DNA of 21,555 nt, from assembly GCA_037444075.1 (NCBI GenBank), contig JBBIND010000073.1:1-21555 (forward strand), given 5' to 3'. Made by a program: the position numbers and the translations under genes. Below the pieces are notes generated by a model, which was not told the origin of the DNA, did not search any database, and saw only the letters and a list, made by a program, of their open reading frames with translations. Origin of the DNA: JBBIND01 sp037444075. Lineage in GTDB: Bacteria > Acidobacteriota > Terriglobia > Bryobacterales > Bryobacteraceae. Of the stretch, positions 1-7,043 are shown in pieces; position 1 is the first letter of the stretch; each line of letters opens with the position of its first letter.

Positions 1-154
1 CGCAGCACGCCCTCGCTGCCGCTGATGTGAACGCCGTACAGCCGGCCGCCGCGCGTTTCGACCGACTCTATATGCCAGTACTGCTGGCTGAACAGCTTCA
101 GCGCGGCGGCCGGCTGTACGGCGTTCACATCAGCGGCAGCGAGGGCGTGCTGCG
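1..154. repeat. Perfect 54-bp inverted repeat at the left edge (probable assembly fold-back)
   Basis: Bases 1-54 are the exact reverse complement of bases 101-154, with a 46-base loop (55-100). The right arm is coding sequence of the beta-helix gene. Reading 100 to 55 on the minus strand and continuing into the arm gives an in-frame, family-like peptide (YWHIESVETRGGRLYGV), whereas the plus-strand reading of 27-100 gives an unconvincing N-terminus. The simplest explanation is that bases 1-100 are an inverted copy of the real sequence around and upstream of base 101, made by a chimeric read or an assembler fold-back. A true genomic palindrome is possible but less likely, because it would end exactly at the window edge. 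Confidence 0.9.
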
Positions 155-1649
155 GCATTTCCGCATCAGGAACGTGACCGCCCGCGAGGTGCGCGGTCCG
201 CTCAAGAGCAAGAGTAGCGGCCTCATCACGGTGCTGAATGGAGCGCCCGGGCAGACGTTCGAGGATGTCGTTATCGATGGTGTCACGGCCTATGACACGA
301 CGCAATGGGCGGGCATCATCGTGCAAGGAGCGCGGTTCAGCTCGGACGCCACGCAGCCGCGCTCAAAGAAGATCGTGATACGCAACTCCATCGTGCACGA
401 TGTCCACGGCGACGGGATCGTCATCTTTCAAGCCGAAGAGGGACTCATTGAAAAGAGCGCCGCCTGGAACACGGGCATGCAGCCGACGCAGACCATCGGG
501 ACGCCCAACGCCATCTGGACGTGGCGGTGCCGCAACTGCACGGTGGAGAACAACGAAGGTTTCTTCAGCGATTCCCCCGGCGTCGACGGCGGCGTGTTTG
601 ACATTGACTGGGGCAACGACGACAACACCGTGCAGTACAACTACGGCCACGATTCACAGGCTTATTGCGTCGCCGTGTTCGGAGCCGAGCGGGAAACGAC
701 CGTCAACAGCGTGGTGCGCTACAACACCTGCGTCAACAACGGGCGCAGCCCGCGGCTTGCCAGGCACCACGGGGCTATCAAGCTCTTTACGTGGAACCAA
801 GGCTCGCTGGACGGCGTCCGAATACACAACAACACTGTCTATTGGAATCCTCCACTGGAAGCCCCGCTTCTGGTGGACAAGGTTCAATACCGGGGAGAGC
901 GGCCCAGAGTGTTCCACGACAATCTGCTGATATCCACCTCTCCCTGGATGATGGAGATGGGCGACGAGATAACACTGGACGGGAATCGATATTGGCTCAC
1001 CGCCGGGGTCCCGCGCTGGACCCGCGGGAAGCAGAGCTATGCGGGGTTTGAAGCCTGGCGGGAAGGAAGCGGGCAGGACCGCAGCGGCAGGTACGGCCAA
1101 CTCGGGGCGGAAAGCGTTTCGGGCTATGGTCCGGGCACAGCGATCCTGCTGGGACTGGAGCCTGATGGGAACGAGGTTGCCTCGCGTTTTGCTCTCGAGG
1201 CGGCGCGCGGAGGACGCCGCGGTCTGGAATCGCCGAGAGGATCCTACACGCTGGTGAGCTTCATGGATCCCTCGCAGGATGAGGCCCGCGGTCAGGTTGT
1301 TTTTCTGCGGAGCGCACAACGCCAATACGGCGCTAAGGGATTGGAGACATTGATTGTAGCCACGGGATGGAACGCCACCGACGAACTGCTGAACCTGAGC
1401 TATGACTGGCATCTGGATGAAGTGGCGTTGCTGGCGGATGGCGATAGAGCGGTGTCGAACTCCTACCGCGCCGGCGGTTTGACGACCGTGCTGATTTCGC
1501 CCCAAGGCCGTATCCTCAAGCGATGGAAAGGCTTTGCTCACCCGGCGGAAATCGGGCTGAGATTGCGCCGCGCGCTTGGTCCCCCCTACGGGGGCGTCCC
1601 TGTGGAACTCCCGGCCGGTGGCGTCCGGCGCGTTTCAGTGGTGAGATAG
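27..1649 (+). CDS. Right-handed parallel beta-helix protein with a C-terminal cysteine-less thioredoxin-like domain (5'-truncated)
   Basis: Residues from about 26 to 330 have the short repeated turns of a right-handed parallel beta-helix (IRN.., VIRNS.., VENNE.., VQYNYG.., VRYNTC.., IHNNTVYW..), a fold of polysaccharide lyases and other carbohydrate-active surface proteins. From about residue 405 to 525 the pattern is that of a TlpA/AhpC-type thioredoxin fold: a strand YTLVSFMDPS, a helix ending QRQYGAKGLE, then LTTVLISPQGRILKRWKGF. The CxxC position is occupied by non-cysteine residues, so redox catalysis is unlikely. The first ~25 residues come from the inverted fold-back sequence and are probably not real. 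The reliable part starts near base 101 and the true start lies outside the window. Substrate is unknown. It ends 19 bases before the sigma factor gene. Confidence 0.75.
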   Translation: MNAVQPAAARFDRLYMPVLLAEQLQRGGRLYGVHISGSEGVLRHFRIRNVTAREVRGPLKSKSSGLITVLNGAPGQTFEDVVIDGVTAYDTTQWAGIIVQGARFSSDATQPRSKKIVIRNSIVHDVHGDGIVIFQAEEGLIEKSAAWNTGMQPTQTIGTPNAIWTWRCRNCTVENNEGFFSDSPGVDGGVFDIDWGNDDNTVQYNYGHDSQAYCVAVFGAERETTVNSVVRYNTCVNNGRSPRLARHHGAIKLFTWNQGSLDGVRIHNNTVYWNPPLEAPLLVDKVQYRGERPRVFHDNLLISTSPWMMEMGDEITLDGNRYWLTAGVPRWTRGKQSYAGFEAWREGSGQDRSGRYGQLGAESVSGYGPGTAILLGLEPDGNEVASRFALEAARGGRRGLESPRGSYTLVSFMDPSQDEARGQVVFLRSAQRQYGAKGLETLIVATGWNATDELLNLSYDWHLDEVALLADGDRAVSNSYRAGGLTTVLISPQGRILKRWKGFAHPAEIGLRLRRALGPPYGGVPVELPAGGVRRVSVVR

Positions 1650-1668
1650 AAGAGGAATCTTCTGGAGG

Positions 1669-2295
1669 ATGACTCAGAGCATAGCAAAGGCGGAGAGATT
1701 CGACGAAGGCGCCCTGGTCGACCTGGCCCTGCAAGGCGATCGAGTAGCGTTCACCGAACTGGTGAGGCGGTACGAAGGCAGAATCTTCAGGCTGGCGAGG
1801 CGCATCACAAGGAATGAGCAGGACGCTGAAGATGTCATGCAGGATACGTTCCTTAAGGCGTATACCCATATGGACAGCTTCAAACGCGAGTCCAAGTTCT
1901 ATACCTGGATTGTCCGCATTGCGGTGAACGAATCGCTGATGAAACTCCGCAAGCGCAAGTCAGATAAGTCCGTTTCGCTGGACGAGCCCATCGACACGGG
2001 CGACGACATCATGGTGCGTGAAGTGGCGGTATGGGAGGAGAACCCTGAAGAGCGCTACTCACAAGAGGAGATTGGGCGAATCCTGGAGGAAGCCGTAGAA
2101 AGTTTGCGGCCCATCTTCAAGACGGTGTTCCTGCTACGAGACGTCGAGGAATTGTCCACTGAGGAGACGGCGGAAGCGCTGGACCTTTCGATTCCCGCCG
2201 TAAAGAGCCGGCTGCTCAGGGCGCGGCTCCAGCTGCGGGAGAAACTCACACGATTCTTCAGGCGGAAAGGGAACGATGTCTTTGCTTACTTGTAA
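1669..2295 (+). CDS. ECF-type RNA polymerase sigma factor (RpoE-like)
   Basis: A 208-residue sigma-70 family protein with only regions 2 and 4, the ECF layout. Region 2 covers about residues 26-95 (FTELVRRYEGRIFRLARRI, then AEDVMQDTFLKAY, then FYTWIVRIAVNESLMKLRKR). Region 4 covers about residues 140-195 (LRPIFKTVFLLRDVEELST and an ETAEALDLSIPAVKSRLLRAR helix-turn-helix). It would direct core polymerase to a dedicated promoter set. The ATG directly abuts a GGAGG (1664-1668), too close to act as its own Shine-Dalgarno, so either an upstream AGAGGA (1651-1656) is used or the true start differs slightly. A small hairpin with GGAA loop sits at 1648-1663. The downstream anti-sigma gene overlaps it, implying translational coupling. 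The regulon cannot be told from the sequence. Confidence 0.93.
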   Translation: MTQSIAKAERFDEGALVDLALQGDRVAFTELVRRYEGRIFRLARRITRNEQDAEDVMQDTFLKAYTHMDSFKRESKFYTWIVRIAVNESLMKLRKRKSDKSVSLDEPIDTGDDIMVREVAVWEENPEERYSQEEIGRILEEAVESLRPIFKTVFLLRDVEELSTEETAEALDLSIPAVKSRLLRARLQLREKLTRFFRRKGNDVFAYL

Positions 2296-2542
2296 GGATC
2301 TTCTGGAAGGTCTGAACGACTATCTGGACGAGACGGCGGACGAAAGCCTCCGCAGCCACATCGAGGAGCACCTGACAGAATGCCCCAACTGCTGGGTGAT
2401 TGTCGACACCACCAAGAAGACTCTGAAAGTTTACAAGGGCATGGACGTACAGCCACTCCCTCCCGGCGTTGGCGAGCGCCTGATGGAAGTCATCGAAAAG
2501 AAGATGGCTGACGACGACCCGAAGACTCCCAAGTCAAGCTAG
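2276..2542 (+). CDS. Zinc-binding anti-sigma factor (ZAS, zf-HC2 type)
   Basis: An 88-residue soluble protein that starts inside the sigma factor gene (20-base overlap) behind a good ribosome-binding site (AAAGGGA). It carries the anti-sigma zinc motif H-x3-C-x2-C (HLTECPNC, about residues 32-39) and an N-terminal cysteine (LLTCKDLL, residue 6) that would be the fourth ligand. No membrane helix is visible, so it should be a cytoplasmic anti-sigma that sequesters the ECF factor encoded upstream. By analogy with ZAS proteins the cysteines may give redox or metal sensitivity, but that is inference. The acidic C-terminal tail looks disordered. It ends four bases from the convergent gene on the other strand. 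Confidence 0.88.
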   Translation: MSLLTCKDLLEGLNDYLDETADESLRSHIEEHLTECPNCWVIVDTTKKTLKVYKGMDVQPLPPGVGERLMEVIEKKMADDDPKTPKSS

Positions 2543-2546
2543 CCCC

Positions 2547-3764
2547 TCACGCCCCCGCCCGTCCCAGATTCCCCACAGGCACTACATACACCTGAGCCAC
2601 ACCTGAGCTATCCGAGGTGTAAGCGACAAACCTGCCGCTGCGGCTGAAAGACGGATGCACATGGGCCTGTTTCGCGTGCCCTCCGCTCACGGTGGAGTCC
2701 GGCCAGCACAGGATTTCGTGCGCGCCGCCCGCCAGGTCAATGAGAATCAACGGGTTGTCCTTGGGTTTCTGCACGTCACTGACGATGTAGCGCCCGTCTT
2801 CGGAGATCTTCGAGTGTCCCAGCATGAAGGTGTCCGATTCAAAATGCGTGCGCCAATCCCCGCCGTCACGCCGCATGGAGCAGATGCTGGTGGGTACCCA
2901 GCCGGGTACGGTCTTCTTATGCCAGTAGAAGCGTTCTCCCCGAGCATCCCAGTATTCGTGAGTGGCTCGCCAGCCGTAAGGCATCGTCAGGTAGGGTCGC
3001 GTAACGCCGAGGCGCATGTCGGCCAGCATCGTGCGCGCCCTCATCTCCATGGGCAGTTTCATGTCGTTCTGCTGGTCCGGCATGCGGACGTAAGTGATCA
3101 GGTGGGGCTCGGCCGGGCAAACCAGCATGTGCCCTCCCGTGCCCGGCAGCCGGATGGTGCTCTCGATGCGCCGGGTGCGCAGGTTGAGCAGGCCCATGAT
3201 GACCTCCTCCGCCCGCGCCGCGGCTACCGCGGTATAAGCCCCGTCCGCTGAAAACGTCAGGCTGTTTGAGTAACGGAGTACGCTTCCCGCGGCGTTCAAC
3301 TCGGATTGCGGCGCCAGGTCCAGGATGAGGCGGCTGCGAGCGCTAGCCACGTCCGTCTGCATCAGTTTCGACCCGTCCAGGTAAATCACGCTGCGTCCGT
3401 CCGTGTGGACGGAGAATGACATGTTGGCGAGGTTATCGCAATCCGTGATTTGGCGGTGCTGTTCCGAACGCAAGTCCACGCTGTACAACTGGAACTTCCC
3501 GGACCGTTGAGAGCTGTAGACGAGGTAGCGGTCATCCTCCGTGAACGGTTGCGCATGGAAATAACAACTGTGACTCATGGCAGGCCCGGATGTAACTTGC
3601 CACACTTCGCGGCCCGTGCGCTCATCCTTCTTTTTCAGGATTCCCTGCGGAGGTGAACCGCTCTGGCACCAGGACAAAGCGGGTGCGCCGAGAGCCGCCA
3701 GCAAAGCGCGCCGTCCGAGCATCTTGGCCGCCGGCGTATTCCTGTCATCAGTTGGGCGAGACAT
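2547..3764 (-). CDS. Secreted beta-propeller protein resembling oligogalacturonate lyase (PL22-like)
   Basis: About 405 residues. The N-terminus has twin Arg followed by a hydrophobic stretch and Cys (LGRRALLAALGAPALSWC), so it is exported, probably as a Tat or lipoprotein substrate. The rest shows TolB/WD40-like blades (FTEDDRYLVYSSQRSGKFQLYSVDL; FSRSGRFVAYTSDSSGVAQVYVV). The order of blades and the motifs SHSCYFHAQPF, ATHEYW (His near 269) and HVHPSFS (His 368 and 370) resemble oligogalacturonate lyase, where such histidines hold the catalytic metal. A role in breaking pectin-derived oligouronides is therefore plausible but not proven. The ATG at 3764 is preferred over an upstream TTG at 3839 because it puts the signal sequence close to the N-terminus. 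It is divergent from the aminotransferase gene. Confidence 0.72.
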   Translation of the reverse strand: MSRPTDDRNTPAAKMLGRRALLAALGAPALSWCQSGSPPQGILKKKDERTGREVWQVTSGPAMSHSCYFHAQPFTEDDRYLVYSSQRSGKFQLYSVDLRSEQHRQITDCDNLANMSFSVHTDGRSVIYLDGSKLMQTDVASARSRLILDLAPQSELNAAGSVLRYSNSLTFSADGAYTAVAAARAEEVIMGLLNLRTRRIESTIRLPGTGGHMLVCPAEPHLITYVRMPDQQNDMKLPMEMRARTMLADMRLGVTRPYLTMPYGWRATHEYWDARGERFYWHKKTVPGWVPTSICSMRRDGGDWRTHFESDTFMLGHSKISEDGRYIVSDVQKPKDNPLILIDLAGGAHEILCWPDSTVSGGHAKQAHVHPSFSRSGRFVAYTSDSSGVAQVYVVPVGNLGRAGA

Positions 3765-3866
3765 AGTTGCTTGTGATTCTAGCACCGCGATGCCGGACCG
3801 GAATTCGGACTGGAAAACCGGAATTGATACTACAATCAAAGATCACCTTCCTCCCGGAGAGCCCTT
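3765..3866. promoter_or_regulatory. Divergent promoter region with a 9-bp direct repeat
   Basis: The 102-bp gap separates two divergent genes. A plausible -10 (TACAAT, 3831-3836) faces the aminotransferase and TAGAAT (minus strand, 3781-3776) faces the propeller gene. Neither has a convincing -35. ACCGGAATT occurs twice (3797-3805 and 3817-3825), exactly 20 bp apart, and could be an operator. A clear ribosome-binding site GGAGA (3856-3860) precedes the ATG at 3867. The promoter assignments are inference by eye. Confidence 0.4.
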
Positions 3867-5174
3867 ATGGAGCACCCAGCCAGAGCAGAAAGACAAACAA
3901 CCGCAGACGGAGGCGTAGCCATCAGGCAGGAACCCCTGCCACTCGAGTTTCCCGGCGTCCACCACATGGACGAGCAGGAAGTGGAAGCGGTCCTGCGCGT
4001 CATGCGCTCCCGTTCGCTGTTTCGCTACTACGGGATGGATCTTCAGAAGGAAGTCCAGTCCTTCGAAAAGGAAATGGCGCAATTCCACGGGGTGAATCAC
4101 GCCGTGGCGACATCCAGCGGGACGGCGGCCTTGCACACCGCCATGTCGGCGCTCGGTGTGGGACCTGGCCAGGAAGTGATCGTGCCGGCGTATCTGTGGG
4201 TTTCCGTCGTGGCGGCGGTGGTCAACCTGGGGGCCATCCCCGTGCTGGCGGACATCGACGACACCTTCTGCCTGAACCCGGCGGACGTAGAGAAACAGAT
4301 CACATCCCGTACCAGCGGTATCGTGCTCGTCCATATGAGCGGCGCGCCGGGCGATGCCGTGACCATCGCGAAGATAGCGCGCGAACGCGGGCTGTTTTTA
4401 CTGGAAGACTGCGCACAGTGCGCGGGCGGCAGCATCGGAGGCCAAAAGACCGGCACTTTCGGCGACATGGCCATCTTCAGCTTCCAGCTGAACAAGAACA
4501 TGACCGCCGGAGAGGGTGGCTGCGTCATCACGAACAATCAGCGGCTGTATCAGCGCGCCGTGGCTTCTCATGACATGGGATACCGGCGGGACGAGAACGG
4601 CCGCATGGTGCTCAACGAGCCGGAGATGCAAATCTGGGGACGCGGCTGCCGCCTCGACGAACTGCGCGCCGCCATCCTGCGCGTGCAGTTGGAGAAACTG
4701 CCCGCCATCACAAGCGCCATGCGGCATAGTAAGTACCGTATCCGTGAAGCCGTGGCAGAGTTCCCGCGGGTTCAGCTGCGCAGGATTCTCGACCCGGCGG
4801 GCGATACGGGGTGCTTCCTCATCACCACCTACGCGGATGGCGAGACCACGCAGAAAGTGGTGGAGGGCCTGACAGCGGAAGGCATACGCACTTACCCGCA
4901 GGGGATGTCCTGCATCCCCATGAGCCGCTGGGGGTTGCACCTGTACTACAACAACCACAGCCTGGTTCGTCACGCCAGTATCGACGCGAAGGGCTTCCCC
5001 TGGAAACTCGCCGAGAACGCCGGACTCGCGCGCGATTATTCGAAGGGCGCTTGCCCCGCAGCCGACAGTCTTTTCGAGCGCAGCCTGCTGCTGGCCATTC
5101 CGTCCTGCCTCACGGAGAAGGACGAGGACGACATCATCGCTGCGTTTCGCAAGGTGCTGGGATCCGTCCTCTAA
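3867..5174 (+). CDS. DegT/DnrJ/EryC1/StrS-family PLP-dependent aminotransferase
   Basis: A 435-residue fold-type I aminotransferase of the sugar-aminotransferase family. Visible features are the SSGTAALH cofactor-phosphate loop near residue 88, the pyridine-binding Asp in LLEDCAQ (D181), and the Schiff-base lysine in FQLNKNMTAGEGG (K210), followed by the glycine-rich segment. Family members transaminate keto-sugars for lipopolysaccharide, capsule or secondary metabolites, and some act on cyclitols. The substrate cannot be read here and no other sugar-nucleotide genes are adjacent. The extra ~30 N-terminal residues before PLEFPGVHHMDEQE look disordered, but the ATG has a good GGAGA site six bases upstream. 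An inverted-repeat element starts immediately after the stop codon. Confidence 0.9.
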   Translation: MEHPARAERQTTADGGVAIRQEPLPLEFPGVHHMDEQEVEAVLRVMRSRSLFRYYGMDLQKEVQSFEKEMAQFHGVNHAVATSSGTAALHTAMSALGVGPGQEVIVPAYLWVSVVAAVVNLGAIPVLADIDDTFCLNPADVEKQITSRTSGIVLVHMSGAPGDAVTIAKIARERGLFLLEDCAQCAGGSIGGQKTGTFGDMAIFSFQLNKNMTAGEGGCVITNNQRLYQRAVASHDMGYRRDENGRMVLNEPEMQIWGRGCRLDELRAAILRVQLEKLPAITSAMRHSKYRIREAVAEFPRVQLRRILDPAGDTGCFLITTYADGETTQKVVEGLTAEGIRTYPQGMSCIPMSRWGLHLYYNNHSLVRHASIDAKGFPWKLAENAGLARDYSKGACPAADSLFERSLLLAIPSCLTEKDEDDIIAAFRKVLGSVL

Positions 5175-5381
5175 GAGGCTGATGAAAAAGCCGGTGAGCA
5201 AGCTGAAGCTCGCTCTACGTGGTCACGCAAGTTGTTGATTTGCCATGTAGCATAAGCTTCAGCTTGTGCGTGTAGCATAAGCTTCAGCTTGTGCATGTAG
5301 CATAAGCTTCAGCTTGTGCATGTAGCATAAGCTTCAGCTTGTGCGCCCCGAGCCCACCGGAAGGCTTTTCCGGCAGCCCTC
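5175..5381. repeat. MITE/REP-like intergenic element with imperfect terminal inverted repeats
   Basis: The left end GAGGCTG-ATG-AAAAAGCC-GGTG (5175-5196) pairs with the right end CACC-GGAA-GGCTTTT-CCGG-CAGCC-CTC (5355-5381): GGCTG with CAGCC, AAAAGCC with GGCTTTT, GGTG with CACC. Inside are one hairpin in one orientation (about 5198-5215, loop TGAA) and four tandem copies in the opposite orientation (loop TTCA). A short perfect hairpin with CCGGAA/TTCCGG arms lies at 5357-5373. It contains no ORF of note and begins at the first base after the aminotransferase stop codon. It resembles a non-autonomous palindromic repeat element and may also stop transcription. No target-site duplication was recognised. 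Confidence 0.65.
5246..5345 (+). repeat. Four tandem copies of a 25-bp hairpin unit
   Basis: Units at 5246-5270, 5271-5295, 5296-5320 and 5321-5345 are identical except for the last base (g, a, a, g). Each contains GCATAAGC-TTCA-GCTTGTGC, an 8-bp stem with a four-base loop. One pair is a T.G (U.G in RNA) wobble, so the fold is complete only in plus-strand RNA. There are no unique spacers, so this is not a CRISPR array. Confidence 0.95.
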
Positions 5382-5407
5382 GGTTCGCGCAACGTTCGTT
5401 CAATAGT

Positions 5408-5437
5408 TTGACTTAGCCGCGGCCGGGCGCGTAGACT
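5408..5437 (+). promoter_or_regulatory. Candidate sigma-70 promoter, possibly giving a leaderless mRNA
   Basis: TTGACT (5408-5413) and TAGACT (5432-5437) are separated by 18 bp. The -10 ends six bases before the ATG at 5444, so transcription would begin at or next to the start codon. No Shine-Dalgarno sequence is visible upstream of that ATG, which agrees with a leaderless transcript. By-eye prediction. Confidence 0.5.
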
Positions 5438-5443
5438 TGCGCC

Positions 5444-5923
5444 ATGTCCCGTAGGATTCTTGCTGCAGCCCTTTTGGCGCTAGCCTTTTGCTTTCCTTCA
5501 GGCGCTCAATCTGTTGAAGAAGAAGTGCTCGCCGTTGTGCAACGCCTGTTTGACGCCATGGCCACGCGCGATGCGGACAAAGCGGAGTCCGTTCTCATGC
5601 CCGGCGGCAGCTACGTGTCGGTGCGGCGCAAGGACGGGCAGATCGTTTTGGGCGGCGGCCCCCACAAAGCTTTTCTGGAGCAACTCCGCACAGGCAAAGG
5701 GACGCTCCTCGAAAGGATCTGGCAGCCTCGCGTTTCGGTACACGGAGACATCGCCAATGTCTGGACACCGTATGATTTCTACCGCGACGGCAAGTTCAGT
5801 CACTGCGGCATAGATTCCTTCAACCTGGTCCGCACCCCTGAAGGATGGAAGATCGCGGGCTTTATCTACACGCTCGAGTTCTCCGGCTGCGAGCCCAGCC
5901 CGCTCGGTCCGCCGGCGCCCTAG
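5444..5923 (+). CDS. Secreted NTF2/SnoaL-like (DUF4440-type) protein
   Basis: A 159-residue protein with an N-terminal signal peptide (MSRRILAAALLALAFCFPSGAQ, likely cut after GAQ). The remainder has the cone-shaped NTF2-like fold pattern: an amphipathic helix (EEEVLAVVQRLFDAMATRDAD), then alternating strands including VSVHGDIANVWTPYDFYRDGKFSHCGIDSFNLV and EGWKIAGFIYTLEF. Such small periplasmic proteins are usually annotated as nuclear transport factor 2 family or DUF4440. Function is unknown, and ligand binding is more likely than catalysis. It stands alone between the repeat element and the accessory region. A GC-rich, partly palindromic stretch follows the stop codon. Confidence 0.82.
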   Translation: MSRRILAAALLALAFCFPSGAQSVEEEVLAVVQRLFDAMATRDADKAESVLMPGGSYVSVRRKDGQIVLGGGPHKAFLEQLRTGKGTLLERIWQPRVSVHGDIANVWTPYDFYRDGKFSHCGIDSFNLVRTPEGWKIAGFIYTLEFSGCEPSPLGPPAP

Positions 5924-6057
5924 CCGCGCGGCGCGCCGCTCACCGCGCCGCCTAGGGATCGCAGCATCACGCCAGCCGCTCGCATTCTTCCCGCCCAGAG
6001 TGAAACAATACGGAAGATATTCGTCGCGGTGGCCCGTGTCCGTGTGCGCGCCACGGC

Positions 6058-7043
6058 ATGGACGCGCCCATGAGCCAGACCGCCCTCAACGACATCGAGA
6101 AGCTCGAAGACAGTCTCTGGGCTGCCGCCGACAACCTCCGTGCCAACTCGAAGCTGACCTCGTCGGAACACTGCATGCCGGTGCTCGGCGTGATCTTCTT
6201 GCGGCACGCTACGAACCGCTACGCCGCCGTCGCTCGTGCAGGCGATCGTCAACGTCATCGAGTCCGGCCACGGCATTGTTTTCGATCCGGCCTGCGGCTC
6301 CGGCGGAATGTTCGTGCAGTCCAGCCACTTCATCGAGCGGCTCGGCCAGGACACCGCCCACCGCGTCACCTTCTTTGGCCAGGAGAAGACAGCCACCACC
6401 ATCCGCCTGGCCAAGATGAACCTGGCCGTGCACGGCCTGGAAGGCGACATCCGCGAGGCCAACACGTTTTACGAAGACGTTCACGAACTCCACGGCAAGT
6501 GCGGCTTCGTCATGGCCAATCCGCCGTTCAACGTCGACATGGTGGACGCCGAGAAAATCAAGGACGATCGCCGCCTGCCCTTCGGCCTGCCCGGCGTGAA
6601 CAAGGCCAAGAAGGTCTCGAACGGCAACTACCTCTGGATCTCTTACTTCCACAGCTACCTCTCCCCCAACGGCCGCGCCGGATTCGTCATGTCGTCGCAG
6701 GCGTCGAGCGCCGGCCATGGCGAAGCCGAGGTGCGCCGCAAGATCGTGGAAACCGGCGACGTGGACGTCATGATCGCCATCCGCTCGAACTTCTTCTATA
6801 CGCGCACCGTGCCGTGCGAATTGTGGCACTTCGACCGCGGCAAACCCGAGGAGCGCCGGGACCGGGTCCTGATGCTCGACGCGCGGAACATCTACCGCAA
6901 GGTGACGCGCAAGATCTACGACTTCACGCCGGAGCAACTGGCCAACCTCACCGCTATCGTGTGGCTGTACCGCGGGCAGTCCGGCCGGTTCATTGCGCTG
7001 GTGCAGCAATACCTGGACCGGACCATCGCGGAAGCCGCCGGCG
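6058..7043 (+). pseudogene. hsdM: Broken type I restriction-modification methyltransferase subunit (hsdM remnant)
   Basis: The N-terminal part (ATG 6058 or 6070) reads SLWAAADNLRANSKLTSSEH and GVIFLRHATNRY, the classic HsdM start. At about 6220 the frame shifts and homology resumes as PPSLVQAIVNVIESGHGIVFDPACGSGG. Intact HsdM has on the order of 100-150 residues between these parts, so an internal deletion with frame change occurred, apparently at a short ACG microhomology. The AdoMet motif DPACGSGGMF and the catalytic NPPF survive in the second frame. Homology fades after YLDRTIAEAA (about 7040), so the C-terminus is lost too. No hsdS or hsdR is nearby. The protein would lack most of the N-terminal domain and cannot be a normal methyltransferase. 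Confidence 0.88.

Noticed and set aside
5246..5345. Possible CRISPR array
   Set aside because: The units are directly tandem with no variable spacers, are only 25 bp long, and there are no cas genes.
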